A DNA stretch of 64,000 bases. Origin: Geobacillus genomosp. 3 (GTDB lineage: Bacteria; Bacillota; Bacilli; Bacillales; Anoxybacillaceae). Made by a program: the position numbers and the translations under genes. Below the pieces are notes generated by a model. The model saw only the letters and a program-made list of their open reading frames with translations, made no database searches and was not told the origin of the DNA. Each line of letters starts with the position of its first letter. The stretch's first letter is position 1. Positions 7,141 through 15,480 of this stretch are shown here, one piece after another. Where the stretch lies: contig NC_022080.4 in NCBI RefSeq assembly GCF_000445995.2, positions 3,002,001 through 3,066,000 of the forward strand, read 5' to 3'.

Positions 7141-8682
7141 CTACCTTCCGACAATTCCCATGCCGTTAATGATTTTATCGAGCATTTCGTCGATCGTCGT
7201 AATCGTGCGCGCTGCCGCGTTGTAGGCGTGCTGAAACCGGATCATGTTCGTCATTTCCTCATCGAGCGACACTCCGCTGACGGACTGCCGACGTTCTTCG
7301 ACGGACTGGCGGAGCACTTCGGAGTTGTCGACGAGGCGGTTCGCCTGTTGGGCATCGACGGCCAGCTGGCCGATCATGCTTTCGTAATACGCCTGCAAGG
7401 TGCCGGCTTTGACTGGATACGGGGCCGACCGGGCAGAGTCTTGCAGGTCGGCGAAATTGCTGTTTTTGACGTTGGCGAGGCGAATGGCGTTCAAGCCGTT
7501 CCCTGGTTCGTCCGGCGCCGATGAAGCAGCGATGTTGTTTAAATCGTCGATATCGGATGACAGTTGGATCGCCTTCGCCGCCCCGTCCACTTGCGTCAAA
7601 TCGGTGAAAAACAGCTTTCCCTTGTTGCTCGGGCTGAGCGTATATCCTTCTTGGTGCACTACGTTGAACCGTTCGGCGAACGAATACGCGAGCGCATCGA
7701 GTTTTTTCAACATATCGGGATAAATGCCCTTGACACCGCTTCCGTCATCATATCCGTACGCCTCGATCAACCCTTTCAACTTGCCGGAGGCGACAAACGA
7801 GATGGGGGAGCCTCCGAGCGAAAGTCCGGTGAGTAGGCCGGTCGGCGTCTCCGGGGCGGAGCTGGCGCTTGGGGATACGGACAGCGTCTTGTATCCTTGG
7901 TTGCCGTCGACCAGCAGCTGACGCTGGCCGTTGCCGTCAAGAATGTAGACATCGTACACTCCCGCCGCCGTTTTCAGCGCATTGCCGCCGCTTGGCTTCG
8001 GCTCGACTTCGATTTTGACGAGCGCGGACAGTTCATCGAGCAGGCGGTCACGTTCATCGTACAAATCGTTCGGCAAGTAGCCGTGCGGCTCGACTTCGGC
8101 GATTTGTTGGTTGATTTTGTACAGCTGTTCGGCAATCGAGTTGATCGATTTGACCGTCACGTGAATTTCATTGGCGAGATCGTTTTGAATCGAGGTTAAC
8201 GAATCGGCCAAATAATGAAACGTCTCGACCACCGCCAGCCCACGCTGGCGGACGACCGAGCGGGCCCCTGTGTTTTCCGGATTCGCACTTAAATCTTGGA
8301 GCGCCTGCCAAAACTGGTCCATCGTCTTGGATAAGCCGCTGTCAGACGGCTCGTTCATAATATCTTCCATCTTTTTTAACGCATCGGCCCGGGCTTGCCA
8401 ATAACCGAGCTTGTTGTTTTCCCCGCGGTATTGCCAGTCAAAAAACTGGTCGCGCACCCGCTCAATCGAGCCCGCCTCGACCCCCGTCCCCATTTGCCCG
8501 GAAATTTGCGGGCGGTTGAGGGATGCTGGCGGGTACGGCTCGCTCTGGACAAAGTTGACGCGCTGGCGCGAATAGCCAGGCGTGTTGGCGTTGGCGATGT
8601 TATGGCCGGTCGTGTACAGCGCCATTTGCTGCATGGCCATGCCGCGCTTGGCGACTTCCAGCCCGTGAAATGTCGATCCCAT
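7141..8682 (-). CDS. flgK: Hook-filament junction protein FlgK
   Basis: HAP1, the first junction protein on the hook, 513 residues. The start MGSTFHGLEVAKRGMAMQQM at 8680-8682 follows AGGAGG by 7 bp; an in-frame ATG seven codons upstream lacks such a site. The rod-hook signature LYTTGHNIANANTPGYSRQR is at about residues 21-40. The C-terminal FlgK/FlgE motif NMIRFQHAYNAAARTITTID is present. Sequence and length are normal for the family. Confidence 0.95.
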   Translation of the reverse strand: MGSTFHGLEVAKRGMAMQQMALYTTGHNIANANTPGYSRQRVNFVQSEPYPPASLNRPQISGQMGTGVEAGSIERVRDQFFDWQYRGENNKLGYWQARADALKKMEDIMNEPSDSGLSKTMDQFWQALQDLSANPENTGARSVVRQRGLAVVETFHYLADSLTSIQNDLANEIHVTVKSINSIAEQLYKINQQIAEVEPHGYLPNDLYDERDRLLDELSALVKIEVEPKPSGGNALKTAAGVYDVYILDGNGQRQLLVDGNQGYKTLSVSPSASSAPETPTGLLTGLSLGGSPISFVASGKLKGLIEAYGYDDGSGVKGIYPDMLKKLDALAYSFAERFNVVHQEGYTLSPSNKGKLFFTDLTQVDGAAKAIQLSSDIDDLNNIAASSAPDEPGNGLNAIRLANVKNSNFADLQDSARSAPYPVKAGTLQAYYESMIGQLAVDAQQANRLVDNSEVLRQSVEERRQSVSGVSLDEEMTNMIRFQHAYNAAARTITTIDEMLDKIINGMGIVGR

Positions 8683-8786
8683 CGTGCCCCTCCTTTTCCG
8701 CATCCATAATGGACCGTTGAGCTTGCCGGTCCTGTTTGAAAATGCGCCGCTTCGTTCAGACGGCTGTCAACCTTTGACGTATGCCG

Positions 8787-9299
8787 CTATGCTTTCGAAT
8801 CAAACAGCGAACGGGCACGCTCGTACGGGGCGGCGTGCTGGTTTGGCGCCGCATAGTTCACGTTCGGCGGCTGCGGCATCCATTGGTCGAGCATGAACGT
8901 CACCCATTGCAGCGACTGGCGGATGAGCTGTCCGTTCAGTTCGTTGACCGTCTGCAGCTCGCGGATGACGGCAAGCAACTCGCCTGCCAGCCGTTCGACG
9001 ACGTTTCGCTCCTCCCCCATTTTCGGCAGGCAATCGGCCAATGTCAGCGGCTGCCCATCGCCAGACCATGCGACAACGAGCTGGGCCCGCTCGCGCTCGA
9101 GCTGCTGGATGGCGGCGATAGCGGCTTGTTCGACTTGAATCAGCTGCATTAAACGGTCCGTATCCCCCCGTTTTAATACGTCCGTTTTTTGCCGCGCCGT
9201 TTGAAGCAAATGTCGGTGCAGCGCCAAGTGCCGCTCAAGCAGCGCCGCCAACTGCCGCGCCGGGGTTGGCTGCTGGTCATGGCCCTGCTTCGGATTCAT
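8787..9299 (-). CDS. flgN: FlgN-type export chaperone
   Basis: A 170-residue, glutamine- and leucine-rich helical protein of the FlgN/YvyG family, the cytoplasmic chaperone that holds FlgK and FlgL for type III export. The helical hairpin runs through RQLAALLERHLALHRHLLQT and LAGELLAVIRELQTVNELNG, and the client genes follow directly. Its ATG overlaps the flgM stop by 4 bp (ATGA), so the two are translationally coupled. The last 30 residues are proline-rich and probably disordered. Confidence 0.85.
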   Translation of the reverse strand: MNPKQGHDQQPTPARQLAALLERHLALHRHLLQTARQKTDVLKRGDTDRLMQLIQVEQAAIAAIQQLERERAQLVVAWSGDGQPLTLADCLPKMGEERNVVERLAGELLAVIRELQTVNELNGQLIRQSLQWVTFMLDQWMPQPPNVNYAAPNQHAAPYERARSLFDSKA

Positions 9300-9565
9300 C
9301 GGCCATCGCCCTTGTAAAACTGGTATAGTTTTTCCGCAATGGCGCGCGCATCGATCTCATACGTCCCGCTGTCAAGTTGTGCTTTCAATCGGCGCACTTT
9401 CTCTTCTCGCTCGGCGGCCCAAGTCGGGCGTTGCTGCAGCTCTTTGGCGGCCTCGGAAATCTCGACGCGATCCCGCCGTCCCGTTTGCCCTGTTTTTCCT
9501 GGCGCGATCCCCGAAGATTGACGGTACGGATGAACGCCAAGCGAAAACCAATGATCGATTCTCAA
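9296..9565 (-). CDS. flgM: Anti-sigma-28 factor FlgM
   Basis: FlgM binds SigD and blocks late flagellar transcription until the hook is finished and FlgM is secreted. The 89-residue product from the TTG start at 9563-9565 begins with the sequence for LRIDHWFSLGVHPYRQ and has the conserved C-terminal SigD-binding region DRVEISEAAKELQQ...RRLKAQLDSGTYEIDARAIAEKLYQFY. A strong AGGGGGAA ribosome site precedes the TTG. Because the operon itself has a SigD promoter, FlgM sits in a feedback loop. Confidence 0.92.
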   Translation of the reverse strand: MRIDHWFSLGVHPYRQSSGIAPGKTGQTGRRDRVEISEAAKELQQRPTWAAEREEKVRRLKAQLDSGTYEIDARAIAEKLYQFYKGDGR

Positions 9566-9634
9566 TGCGATTCCCCCTATCTCATTCCGCACGTTATCGT
9601 CTTACTACTATTATCGGCCAATCCGTCCATTTGT

Positions 9635-10048
9635 TTAGCGGCCATTTCGCTCTTTGTCAGCGTAATACGTGCGAAACGACTCGTTTTGCTTCCGCTTCTC
9701 TTCTTTTTTCACCGCTTCCAGCTGCCCTTGCAAGTCTTTGGAACAGTCGGAGCACATTCTGCCTTCACGGATCAGCTTGCCGCAGCGATCGCACGGATAG
9801 CCTAAATTCGGCAGCTGCGCCAACGTTAGACGGCCGCTTTTGATGAATTTGACGAGCAGCGCCTCAGGCACCCCTGTCGCTTCGACAATTTGCTCCATCG
9901 TCGCCAGCCGGTTTTCCCGGCGCCGCAAAAACTGGGCTACGATTTGAAATTGCCGCTCTTCCTCTTCATAACAAGACGGGCAAATATCGCGAAACGGCGT
10001 GCGGACGAACAGACGGCCGCAAGCCGGGCAATTCTCCAAGTTCATCAT
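9635..10048 (-). CDS. yvyF: YvyF-like zinc-ribbon flagellar-operon protein
   Basis: A 137-residue protein of the YvyF family (flagellar operon protein). Two CxxC zinc ribbons are visible at the N-terminus (NCPACGRLF and DICPSCYEEEE) and a second pair lies near residue 96 (PCDRCGKLI and MCSDCSKDL). Between them is a winged-helix-like stretch, LATMEQIVEATGVPEALLVK. The start is one of two adjacent ATGs (10043-10048) after GGGAGGGG. It stands upstream of flgM as in B. subtilis. Its role is unknown; a DNA- or partner-binding regulator is plausible from the fold. Confidence 0.85.
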   Translation of the reverse strand: MMNLENCPACGRLFVRTPFRDICPSCYEEEERQFQIVAQFLRRRENRLATMEQIVEATGVPEALLVKFIKSGRLTLAQLPNLGYPCDRCGKLIREGRMCSDCSKDLQGQLEAVKKEEKRKQNESFRTYYADKERNGR

Positions 10049-10067
10049 TCTCCCCTCCCATGTCCCA

Positions 10068-10508
10068 TTACGTATACAAATTGACAATCAATCCTTGAAT
10101 TTCCCCCAGCGCCTGCAGCAAATCCACCCGTGGCCGTTCGTGCTCGAGCACCGCATTCGTGACGTCCAACAGTTTTTGGTCGATCGTTTTGACGATATGG
10201 TAGACGCGGGAACGGCCGCTCCAATGGAACCCATATTGCTCCGTCAGTTTCAAGCCGTGGTTCACCGCTTCATCGAGCAATTGCCTGACGAGCTGTTTAT
10301 ACCGCCGCAAATCGTCAACCGTCCGCGACTCAGCCAGCTTTTTCCCTTGCCGTTCGATGTCATCCGCCAGCTGTCTCAGCCGCTCATGGCGCAGCTTTTC
10401 CTGCTCCCGGGCGGCCAGCTCAGCGAACGATACGGATGGCGACAAAGGCGGCGCCGCTTTTTTGCCGCTTGAAACAGGTGGGCTGTTGGCAATTTTATTA
10501 ATCTCCAT
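10068..10508 (-). CDS. YaaR/DUF327-like protein
   Basis: A 146-residue, highly charged helical protein starting MEINKIANSPPVSSGKKA after AGGAGAG. The central helices (EQEKLRHERLRQLADDIERQ; LRRYKQLVRQLLDEAVNHGL) and the end EYGFHW-like 'TEQYGFHWSGRSRVYHIVKT' match the YaaR family. In B. subtilis yaaR lies elsewhere (near tmk), so its position inside the flagellar block is a difference. Function is unknown. It overlaps nothing and is 20 bp from yvyF. Confidence 0.75.
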   Translation of the reverse strand: MEINKIANSPPVSSGKKAAPPLSPSVSFAELAAREQEKLRHERLRQLADDIERQGKKLAESRTVDDLRRYKQLVRQLLDEAVNHGLKLTEQYGFHWSGRSRVYHIVKTIDQKLLDVTNAVLEHERPRVDLLQALGEIQGLIVNLYT

Positions 10509-10758
10509 TTTTTTCTCTCCTACTATCTTGTTCGTCAAGTTTCTGAATCCATTTTAAAACTTCCCCGATCACCGCGTAAAGCTGCGGCGGGACGCGCGGC
10601 ACGGGGTCGGCCAGCTGCCTCAGCAGCTCTCGGTCGCGAGGCAGCGGAACACCCGCCCGCTTTGCCTTGTCGGCCACCTCATCAGCGAGCTGCCGCGGCT
10701 GTCGGCTAAGATGTTGCTCATACGATGTGAAAGCAGAGGCATAACGGTGTCCATTCAT
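10498..10758 (-). CDS. FlhB C-terminal-domain-like small protein (YlqH type)
   Basis: An 86-residue protein resembling only the cytoplasmic tail of the export gate protein FlhB. The stretch ADEVADKAKRAGVPLPRDRE...ADPVPRVPPQLYAVIGEVLK follows the FlhB pattern 'I...A...gVPv...L...IP..lY.AVaevL'. It starts at ATG 10756-10758, overlapping the preceding stop (ATGA). The NPTH autocleavage motif is missing; the protein begins just where that motif would end. In B. subtilis the pair ylqG-ylqH has the same FliK-like plus FlhB-tail arrangement. A role in substrate switching is inferred, not shown. Confidence 0.78.
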   Translation of the reverse strand: MNGHRYASAFTSYEQHLSRQPRQLADEVADKAKRAGVPLPRDRELLRQLADPVPRVPPQLYAVIGEVLKWIQKLDEQDSRREKNGD

Positions 10759-12464
10759 ATCGTCCACTCCCACTGGCTCGTTTCGTTTTCCGTCTTCACT
10801 TTGTTTTCCTCGCGCTCTCGGTCTTGGGTGCTCATCGGTCGGAAGGTGAGGCGTTGCACTCGGTAGCCGATCTGCTCCAAATGGTCTTTGACGGCCGCCG
10901 CAGCTGACTGTAGCGCCGAAGCCAGCCATTCGCTCTCCGTCTCGACCGCCACGGACAGCTGGCGCTCGACCGCCTGCAAAGAGATGCCGACTTTGCCTTG
11001 GCTTGTGTCCAGCAAAAAGTATAGACGGCAGTTTTGCCAATCGAGGCGGCCCCCATCGTTGCGGGCATTGACGTGCACCTGCACGGTCGCCGTCCCCCCA
11101 TGAAGCGGGAGCGGCCATTGGTACAGCACCGTTTGACTGTGACGGTCCGTCGTAAACTTGCTTAACAGCTGCTGGCCGGTCAGATTCATGAGCAGCCGTT
11201 CCGCCTGCGCGGGAGCGGTCCCTTCCTCAACCCATGACAGCAAGACCGCCTTGACATTGCCGTCTGGTTGAATTTTCTCCCCGCTTAGGAAGGCGCGAGC
11301 GGTTTCTTGTTCATGGAAAAAGCCGAGGCGGCGCAGCGATTCAAAGACGCCTCGCGCCGATAAGGCGTCGTCGCGGGCCGCTTGGGCCACCTGCTTGAAC
11401 AGGCGCGACAGCTGCTCGGACGGCTCGTTGCCCCGTTGTCCTTCCGATTCCATGAAATACCGCCTGACTTTTTGATCGGACGGCTGAAAGCGAAGCGTCT
11501 CCAACAACGCTTTCACTTCCCGCGCTGTCTTGGCAGCTTCGTCCATCTTTCCTTCCGCAAGGCTGCGTTTCGCTTCCGCCAACTTCGCTCCTGCCTCAAG
11601 CAGCTTCGTTTCCGTTTTCATGTCGGTGAACAACAGCCAGTCCCCATGCAACAGCGCGCGGTCAAGCGAGTGAATGAGCGACTCCACGAGCGGTTTAGCC
11701 TGCTCGGCCGCGCGGCGGGACGCGGCATGCGCCAATTGGTCGAGCCCGCGGACAACATCGCGCTGCCAAAGGCGAAAATCGTGCGCCAATTGCGCCATTT
11801 TTTCCGTCACGACCGTGACGGCCAACGTCCGCGCTTCCAGTGTTGGAAAAACCGGCGCCGATGCGGCCGCGTACGCATGAACACCTTCGGGCCGCTCCTC
11901 CTGCCCGCGGGCAGGCGGGGCGGCTGGGTCATGAATTTCTTCCGATTCCGCTTTCGCCCACAGCGGCGCCATCAAGTCCCCGAGCGGCGGGCCATGAAGC
12001 GCTTCGTGCGCCAGGCGCAAATGCGTCTCCGTCACCTCAAGCGGTTTCGCCGCCAAAGCGGCGACCGTTTCTTGTTTTTGTTTGGCCGAGCCGCCTTCCG
12101 TCTCCCAAAAACGACGGACGGCTTCTTTCTCCTTCTCGGTCAAATGAATGCCGAGCATCGACAGCCATCGGTCCATTTGGTCAGCCAACGAAGAAGCAGG
12201 CGAAAGCCGATCCACGAGCGGCAACGGCACCGCTTGCGCCACCCACGCCCCGCCTTGTGGCTCCACGAGCCGCACCATAAACGAACGGTCGCTCGGGACG
12301 CCGTCCGGAAAGCGGACACGGACATCGTGCCGACCGATGGTGACGATGGCCTCCTGGCCGTTCACTTTGTCTTTTATCACCGCCATCTGCACGCTCCCCG
12401 GCTGTAAAGGCGCAGCCGATGCGGGAGACTCATTGGTTAGCCAATCGTTGTCAATGCGCATCAT
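10755..12464 (-). CDS. FliK/YlqG-like hook-length-control type protein
   Basis: A 569-residue protein beginning MMRIDNDWLTNESPA, with GAGGAAG before the ATG. Most of it is alanine-, glutamate- and glutamine-rich and helical. The C-terminal part, around LPLHGGTATVQVHVNARNDG...GRLDWQNCRLYFLLDTSQGK...ISLQAVERQLSVAVETES, has the alternating strand pattern of the Flg_hook domain. FliK-type proteins measure hook length and signal to FlhB, which fits the FlhB-tail gene directly downstream. It is the first gene behind a perfect SigD promoter. An in-frame ATG at 12485 lacks proper spacing. Confidence 0.7.
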   Translation of the reverse strand: MMRIDNDWLTNESPASAAPLQPGSVQMAVIKDKVNGQEAIVTIGRHDVRVRFPDGVPSDRSFMVRLVEPQGGAWVAQAVPLPLVDRLSPASSLADQMDRWLSMLGIHLTEKEKEAVRRFWETEGGSAKQKQETVAALAAKPLEVTETHLRLAHEALHGPPLGDLMAPLWAKAESEEIHDPAAPPARGQEERPEGVHAYAAASAPVFPTLEARTLAVTVVTEKMAQLAHDFRLWQRDVVRGLDQLAHAASRRAAEQAKPLVESLIHSLDRALLHGDWLLFTDMKTETKLLEAGAKLAEAKRSLAEGKMDEAAKTAREVKALLETLRFQPSDQKVRRYFMESEGQRGNEPSEQLSRLFKQVAQAARDDALSARGVFESLRRLGFFHEQETARAFLSGEKIQPDGNVKAVLLSWVEEGTAPAQAERLLMNLTGQQLLSKFTTDRHSQTVLYQWPLPLHGGTATVQVHVNARNDGGRLDWQNCRLYFLLDTSQGKVGISLQAVERQLSVAVETESEWLASALQSAAAAVKDHLEQIGYRVQRLTFRPMSTQDREREENKVKTENETSQWEWTI

Positions 12465-12498
12465 CGTTCTTCCTCGCTCGTTCATTTCCTTACTGTTT

Positions 12499-12525
12499 AT
12501 ATCGGCACATCCCCCAGAATGTTTA
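12499..12525 (-). promoter_or_regulatory. SigD promoter of the late flagellar operon
   Basis: On the minus strand TAAA (12522-12525), a 15-bp spacer and GCCGATAT (12499-12506) match the SigD consensus perfectly. It lies between comFC and the FliK-like gene, and would drive the block from here through csrA. Confidence 0.85.
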
Positions 12526-12531
12526 CACCCT

Positions 12532-13224
12532 TCACGCCCGTACGAGCGTCAGCGCCCCGACTTCCGCCGCCCCCGCTTCAAGCAAGACGCGGGCGGCGTG
12601 GCGGACGGTGATGCCGGTCGTGTAAATGTCATCGATGAGGACGATTCGTTTCCCTGCCAGCGGCGGGCAGTCAACGAGGAAAAACGGGTTGTCGGTGTCC
12701 AGCCGTTCGCGGCGCGATTTTTTCGACTGCTTCTCGGAATGCCGGCGGGCCAGCCAAAGGAAATACGGGGATGGAAGCAGGCGGGCGAGCGCTTCGGCTT
12801 GGTTGAAGCCGCGCTCATCGAGGCGCTCGCGGCTTAACGGGATCGGGACGACGTGCCAGCCGCGGCCGAACTGGCGGAAAAACACCTGGACAAACGGACG
12901 GCGGAACGCCTCGGCGATGACATAATCGCCGCGGAATTTCCATAAGGCGACGACGTCTTTCATCCAGTCGTTGTACACGTACACCGAGCGGTTTTTGACA
13001 AGCACCTTGCCCCATTGTTCATCGTCCTGCCAGCGGAGGCAGTCGGCACACAAGGATGGCGACGCCTCGTCAAGCGGACGGCCGCACGTTTCGCAAACGC
13101 GGCCGCGAATGACGGCGAACGACCCGCGGCAGCGCGGGCAGAGGACGTCTGGATCTTCAAGGAAGAGAAGCTGGCGCCAGCTTGCGATCGGGTAGTACGG
13201 GGAATGGCAAAGAAGGCAGTTCAT
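12532..13224 (-). CDS. comFC: Competence protein ComFC
   Basis: A 230-residue phosphoribosyltransferase-like protein needed for DNA uptake and late transformation steps. It has N-terminal zinc-binding cysteines (CLLCHSP; CPRCRGSF; CETCGRPL; CADCLRW) and a C-terminal PRPP-binding loop, KRIVLIDDIYTTGITVRHAA. Its ATG overlaps the comFA stop by 4 bp. The comFB gene that separates them in B. subtilis is absent here. Confidence 0.93.
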   Translation of the reverse strand: MNCLLCHSPYYPIASWRQLLFLEDPDVLCPRCRGSFAVIRGRVCETCGRPLDEASPSLCADCLRWQDDEQWGKVLVKNRSVYVYNDWMKDVVALWKFRGDYVIAEAFRRPFVQVFFRQFGRGWHVVPIPLSRERLDERGFNQAEALARLLPSPYFLWLARRHSEKQSKKSRRERLDTDNPFFLVDCPPLAGKRIVLIDDIYTTGITVRHAARVLLEAGAAEVGALTLVRA

Positions 13225-14612
13225 GGGCGCAGCAGCCCCCTTTTTCGCGCCTCGTCGTTCATGCGGAGGATGTGGCGGCGCGCCCGCACCATCTCGGTCG
13301 TTTTCCCATGGTGGAAAAAGCGGACATCGCCGCCAGGGAACGCGGCGTGGCGACCGACGCGGCCGGCGATTTGCACGAGGGCGCTTTCGGTGAAAATGCG
13401 GTCTTCGGCGCCAAGGACGGCGACATCGATGTTCGGCACCGTCACGCCGCGCTCAAGGATCGTCGTGGTGACGAGCAGCGGAACGCCCCCATCGCGAAAC
13501 GCCTGCACATGGTCGGCGCGGTCGGGGGACTCGGCGTGAACGCCGACGATGCGGGAATCGACCCGCTGCAAAAGGCGGGTGACGGCTTCGAGTTCATCGA
13601 TATGAGGGACGAACAAAAACGCTTGTTTTCCTTGTTCCAAACGATGGCGGACCCAGGCGAGGACGTTTTCCGGCAAACGGCCGCGCTCTAACCGCTTACG
13701 CCAGTTGCCGCACCATTCGAACGCGGGGACGGGAAGCGGACGGCCGTGGTAGCGGGCGGGGATGGTGACCGCCTGGCGCTTGCCACGGGCCATGTCGCGC
13801 TGCCAGGCGCGGGATGGGGTGGCAGTTAACGAAATGAGGCTGGATCGGTCTTTTCGCGCTTGCCGGACGGCGTATTCGAGCATCGGCTCGACCGAATACG
13901 GGAAGGCGTCGACTTCATCGACGATCATGACGTCAAACGCGCGGTAGGCGCGCAGCAGCTGGTGAGTCGTCGACAGAACGAGCGGGGCGATCCGCCCGCG
14001 CTCGTCGCTTCCACCATGCCACACGGCGAGCGGAACGCGCGGGAACGACCGTTGAAAACGCGGGGCGAGCTCACAGACGACATCAGTCCGCGGCGTGGCG
14101 AGGCAAACGCGTCCTCCTTCCTCGAGCGCGGCGGCGATGGCGGGAAACAAGATCTCGGTTTTCCCCGCCCCGCATACAGCCCAAACGATCAGCTCGCTTC
14201 GGTCAAGCACCGCCTGGCGGACTGCACAGGCGGCCTCTTCTTGAGCGGCGGACAGTTTCCCGTCCCAGGCGAGCGGCGCGGTGCATCGTTCTTGTGGAAG
14301 CGGTGAAGAAACGTGAACAAGGCGGGTGCACGCGCTGATGCGCCCCATCACCAAACATTTGCGGCAATAAGCGCAATCCACTCCGCAGCGGGCGCACGGA
14401 AATGAGGCGAAAAGGCGGGGATCGTCGTTTCCGCAGCGGACGCAGCGCCAGCCGCGCGCTGTTTTGATCAGCCCGGGCTGTTCGCAAATCACCCCCGCCT
14501 GTATAGCGGCGTCGATTGCGTCGGCGGAAAACGGCAGTTGTTCGCGCGGGAGGCGCTGGCCGTTGAGCCATGCGGCTAGCGGCGGAGCAACAGATGGCAG
14601 AAGAATGGGCAA
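13221..14612 (-). CDS. comFA: DNA-uptake ATPase/helicase ComFA
   Basis: A superfamily 2 helicase-like ATPase thought to pull single-stranded DNA through the ComEC channel. The 463-residue protein has a four-cysteine zinc motif at about 57-90 (CVRCGNDDP...CARCGVDCAYCRKC), Walker A WAVCGAGKTEIL, the DEAD-box variant IVDEVDAF, motif III SLTATPSRAW, and a C-terminal helicase half ending in QIAGRVGRHAAFPGGDVRFF. The start MPILLPSVAPP follows AAAGGAGGGAAG. No clear ComK box was found upstream. Confidence 0.95.
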   Translation of the reverse strand: MPILLPSVAPPLAAWLNGQRLPREQLPFSADAIDAAIQAGVICEQPGLIKTARGWRCVRCGNDDPRLFASFPCARCGVDCAYCRKCLVMGRISACTRLVHVSSPLPQERCTAPLAWDGKLSAAQEEAACAVRQAVLDRSELIVWAVCGAGKTEILFPAIAAALEEGGRVCLATPRTDVVCELAPRFQRSFPRVPLAVWHGGSDERGRIAPLVLSTTHQLLRAYRAFDVMIVDEVDAFPYSVEPMLEYAVRQARKDRSSLISLTATPSRAWQRDMARGKRQAVTIPARYHGRPLPVPAFEWCGNWRKRLERGRLPENVLAWVRHRLEQGKQAFLFVPHIDELEAVTRLLQRVDSRIVGVHAESPDRADHVQAFRDGGVPLLVTTTILERGVTVPNIDVAVLGAEDRIFTESALVQIAGRVGRHAAFPGGDVRFFHHGKTTEMVRARRHILRMNDEARKRGLLRP

Positions 14613-15480
14613 TGGGCTTCCCTCCTTTTGAAATTTCTACAAACGCCTAGTCGGGGCGAAAAGAATGGAATAGTGGCTCCGTCGTTGTGTTCTGTCACGA
14701 GAGAAGGAAGGAGTCAAGATTCCGGACTTGGGAAAAGGGCGTGTTGGGCCGACTCTTCATGAAATCGTCAGTTCTCTAAACCCTTTGGCAAAAATCGAGA
14801 AGGCGGATGATGTGGTGAAAAAGCCGCAAAAAATGGTTTCTTCTCAAATTGGAAGACGTCGCTCCTTTGGCCACCGAAAGGCGGGAGAAAAGAGCGGCAC
14901 CCGAATTGGCAACATTGAGCGGGGACAAAACAGCCGACTTGACGATGTTTCGCTCACTAGACAAGTTCGGATCGTCCGGTTTTCGCTTTCATCCCCATCC
15001 GTTCAAGGGAATGAAGGCGGCGACATCCGACACCGCTGAACGTGCAAGCGCGCCATTGCGCCAATCTCGAACGTGTTTCGACACCATTCCCGGGGAAATA
15101 GCGACAACTTTTCCGAGTAAGGAAAACGGTTCGACACGTTCCGCCAGCATCACATCTCCGATCGAGTCCGTAGGCGTAAAGGCGGCGAAAGACAACGATC
15201 GAACTTGGCAGCGGCAGGCGGTGATTGGGGATCTCATCGAAGGAGAACTGCCGGCAACATGGCGGTGCATCGGAGTTAGACGGGGAAACCGGGAAAACTC
15301 TTGTACGGATGGGAGGGGTGATCCAAATGATGGCGGACAATAGAGACGACATAAAAGCCAAACGTATACCGCAACCGTTGCGCAACCGAACTTCGCCGCC
15401 TCGCAAGGCGGAACGGTCCATTCCGCCTTGCGCTTGGCTGCGGGTGGAGTTGGGGGCGGCGCTCAGCCGCCCGCAGGCGG
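14613..15480. other. Gene-poor spacer between comFA and degV-like gene
   Basis: About 870 bp without a protein I can recognise. Open frames exist on both strands (for example 14849-15343 plus, 14957-15559 minus), but they lack ribosome sites, have no family motifs and conflict with each other. A strong inverted repeat GCAAGGCGGAA/TTCCGCCTTGC at about 15406-15436 lies downstream of the degV-like stop and may act as its terminator, though it lacks a T-run. This may be decayed DNA. Confidence 0.5.
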
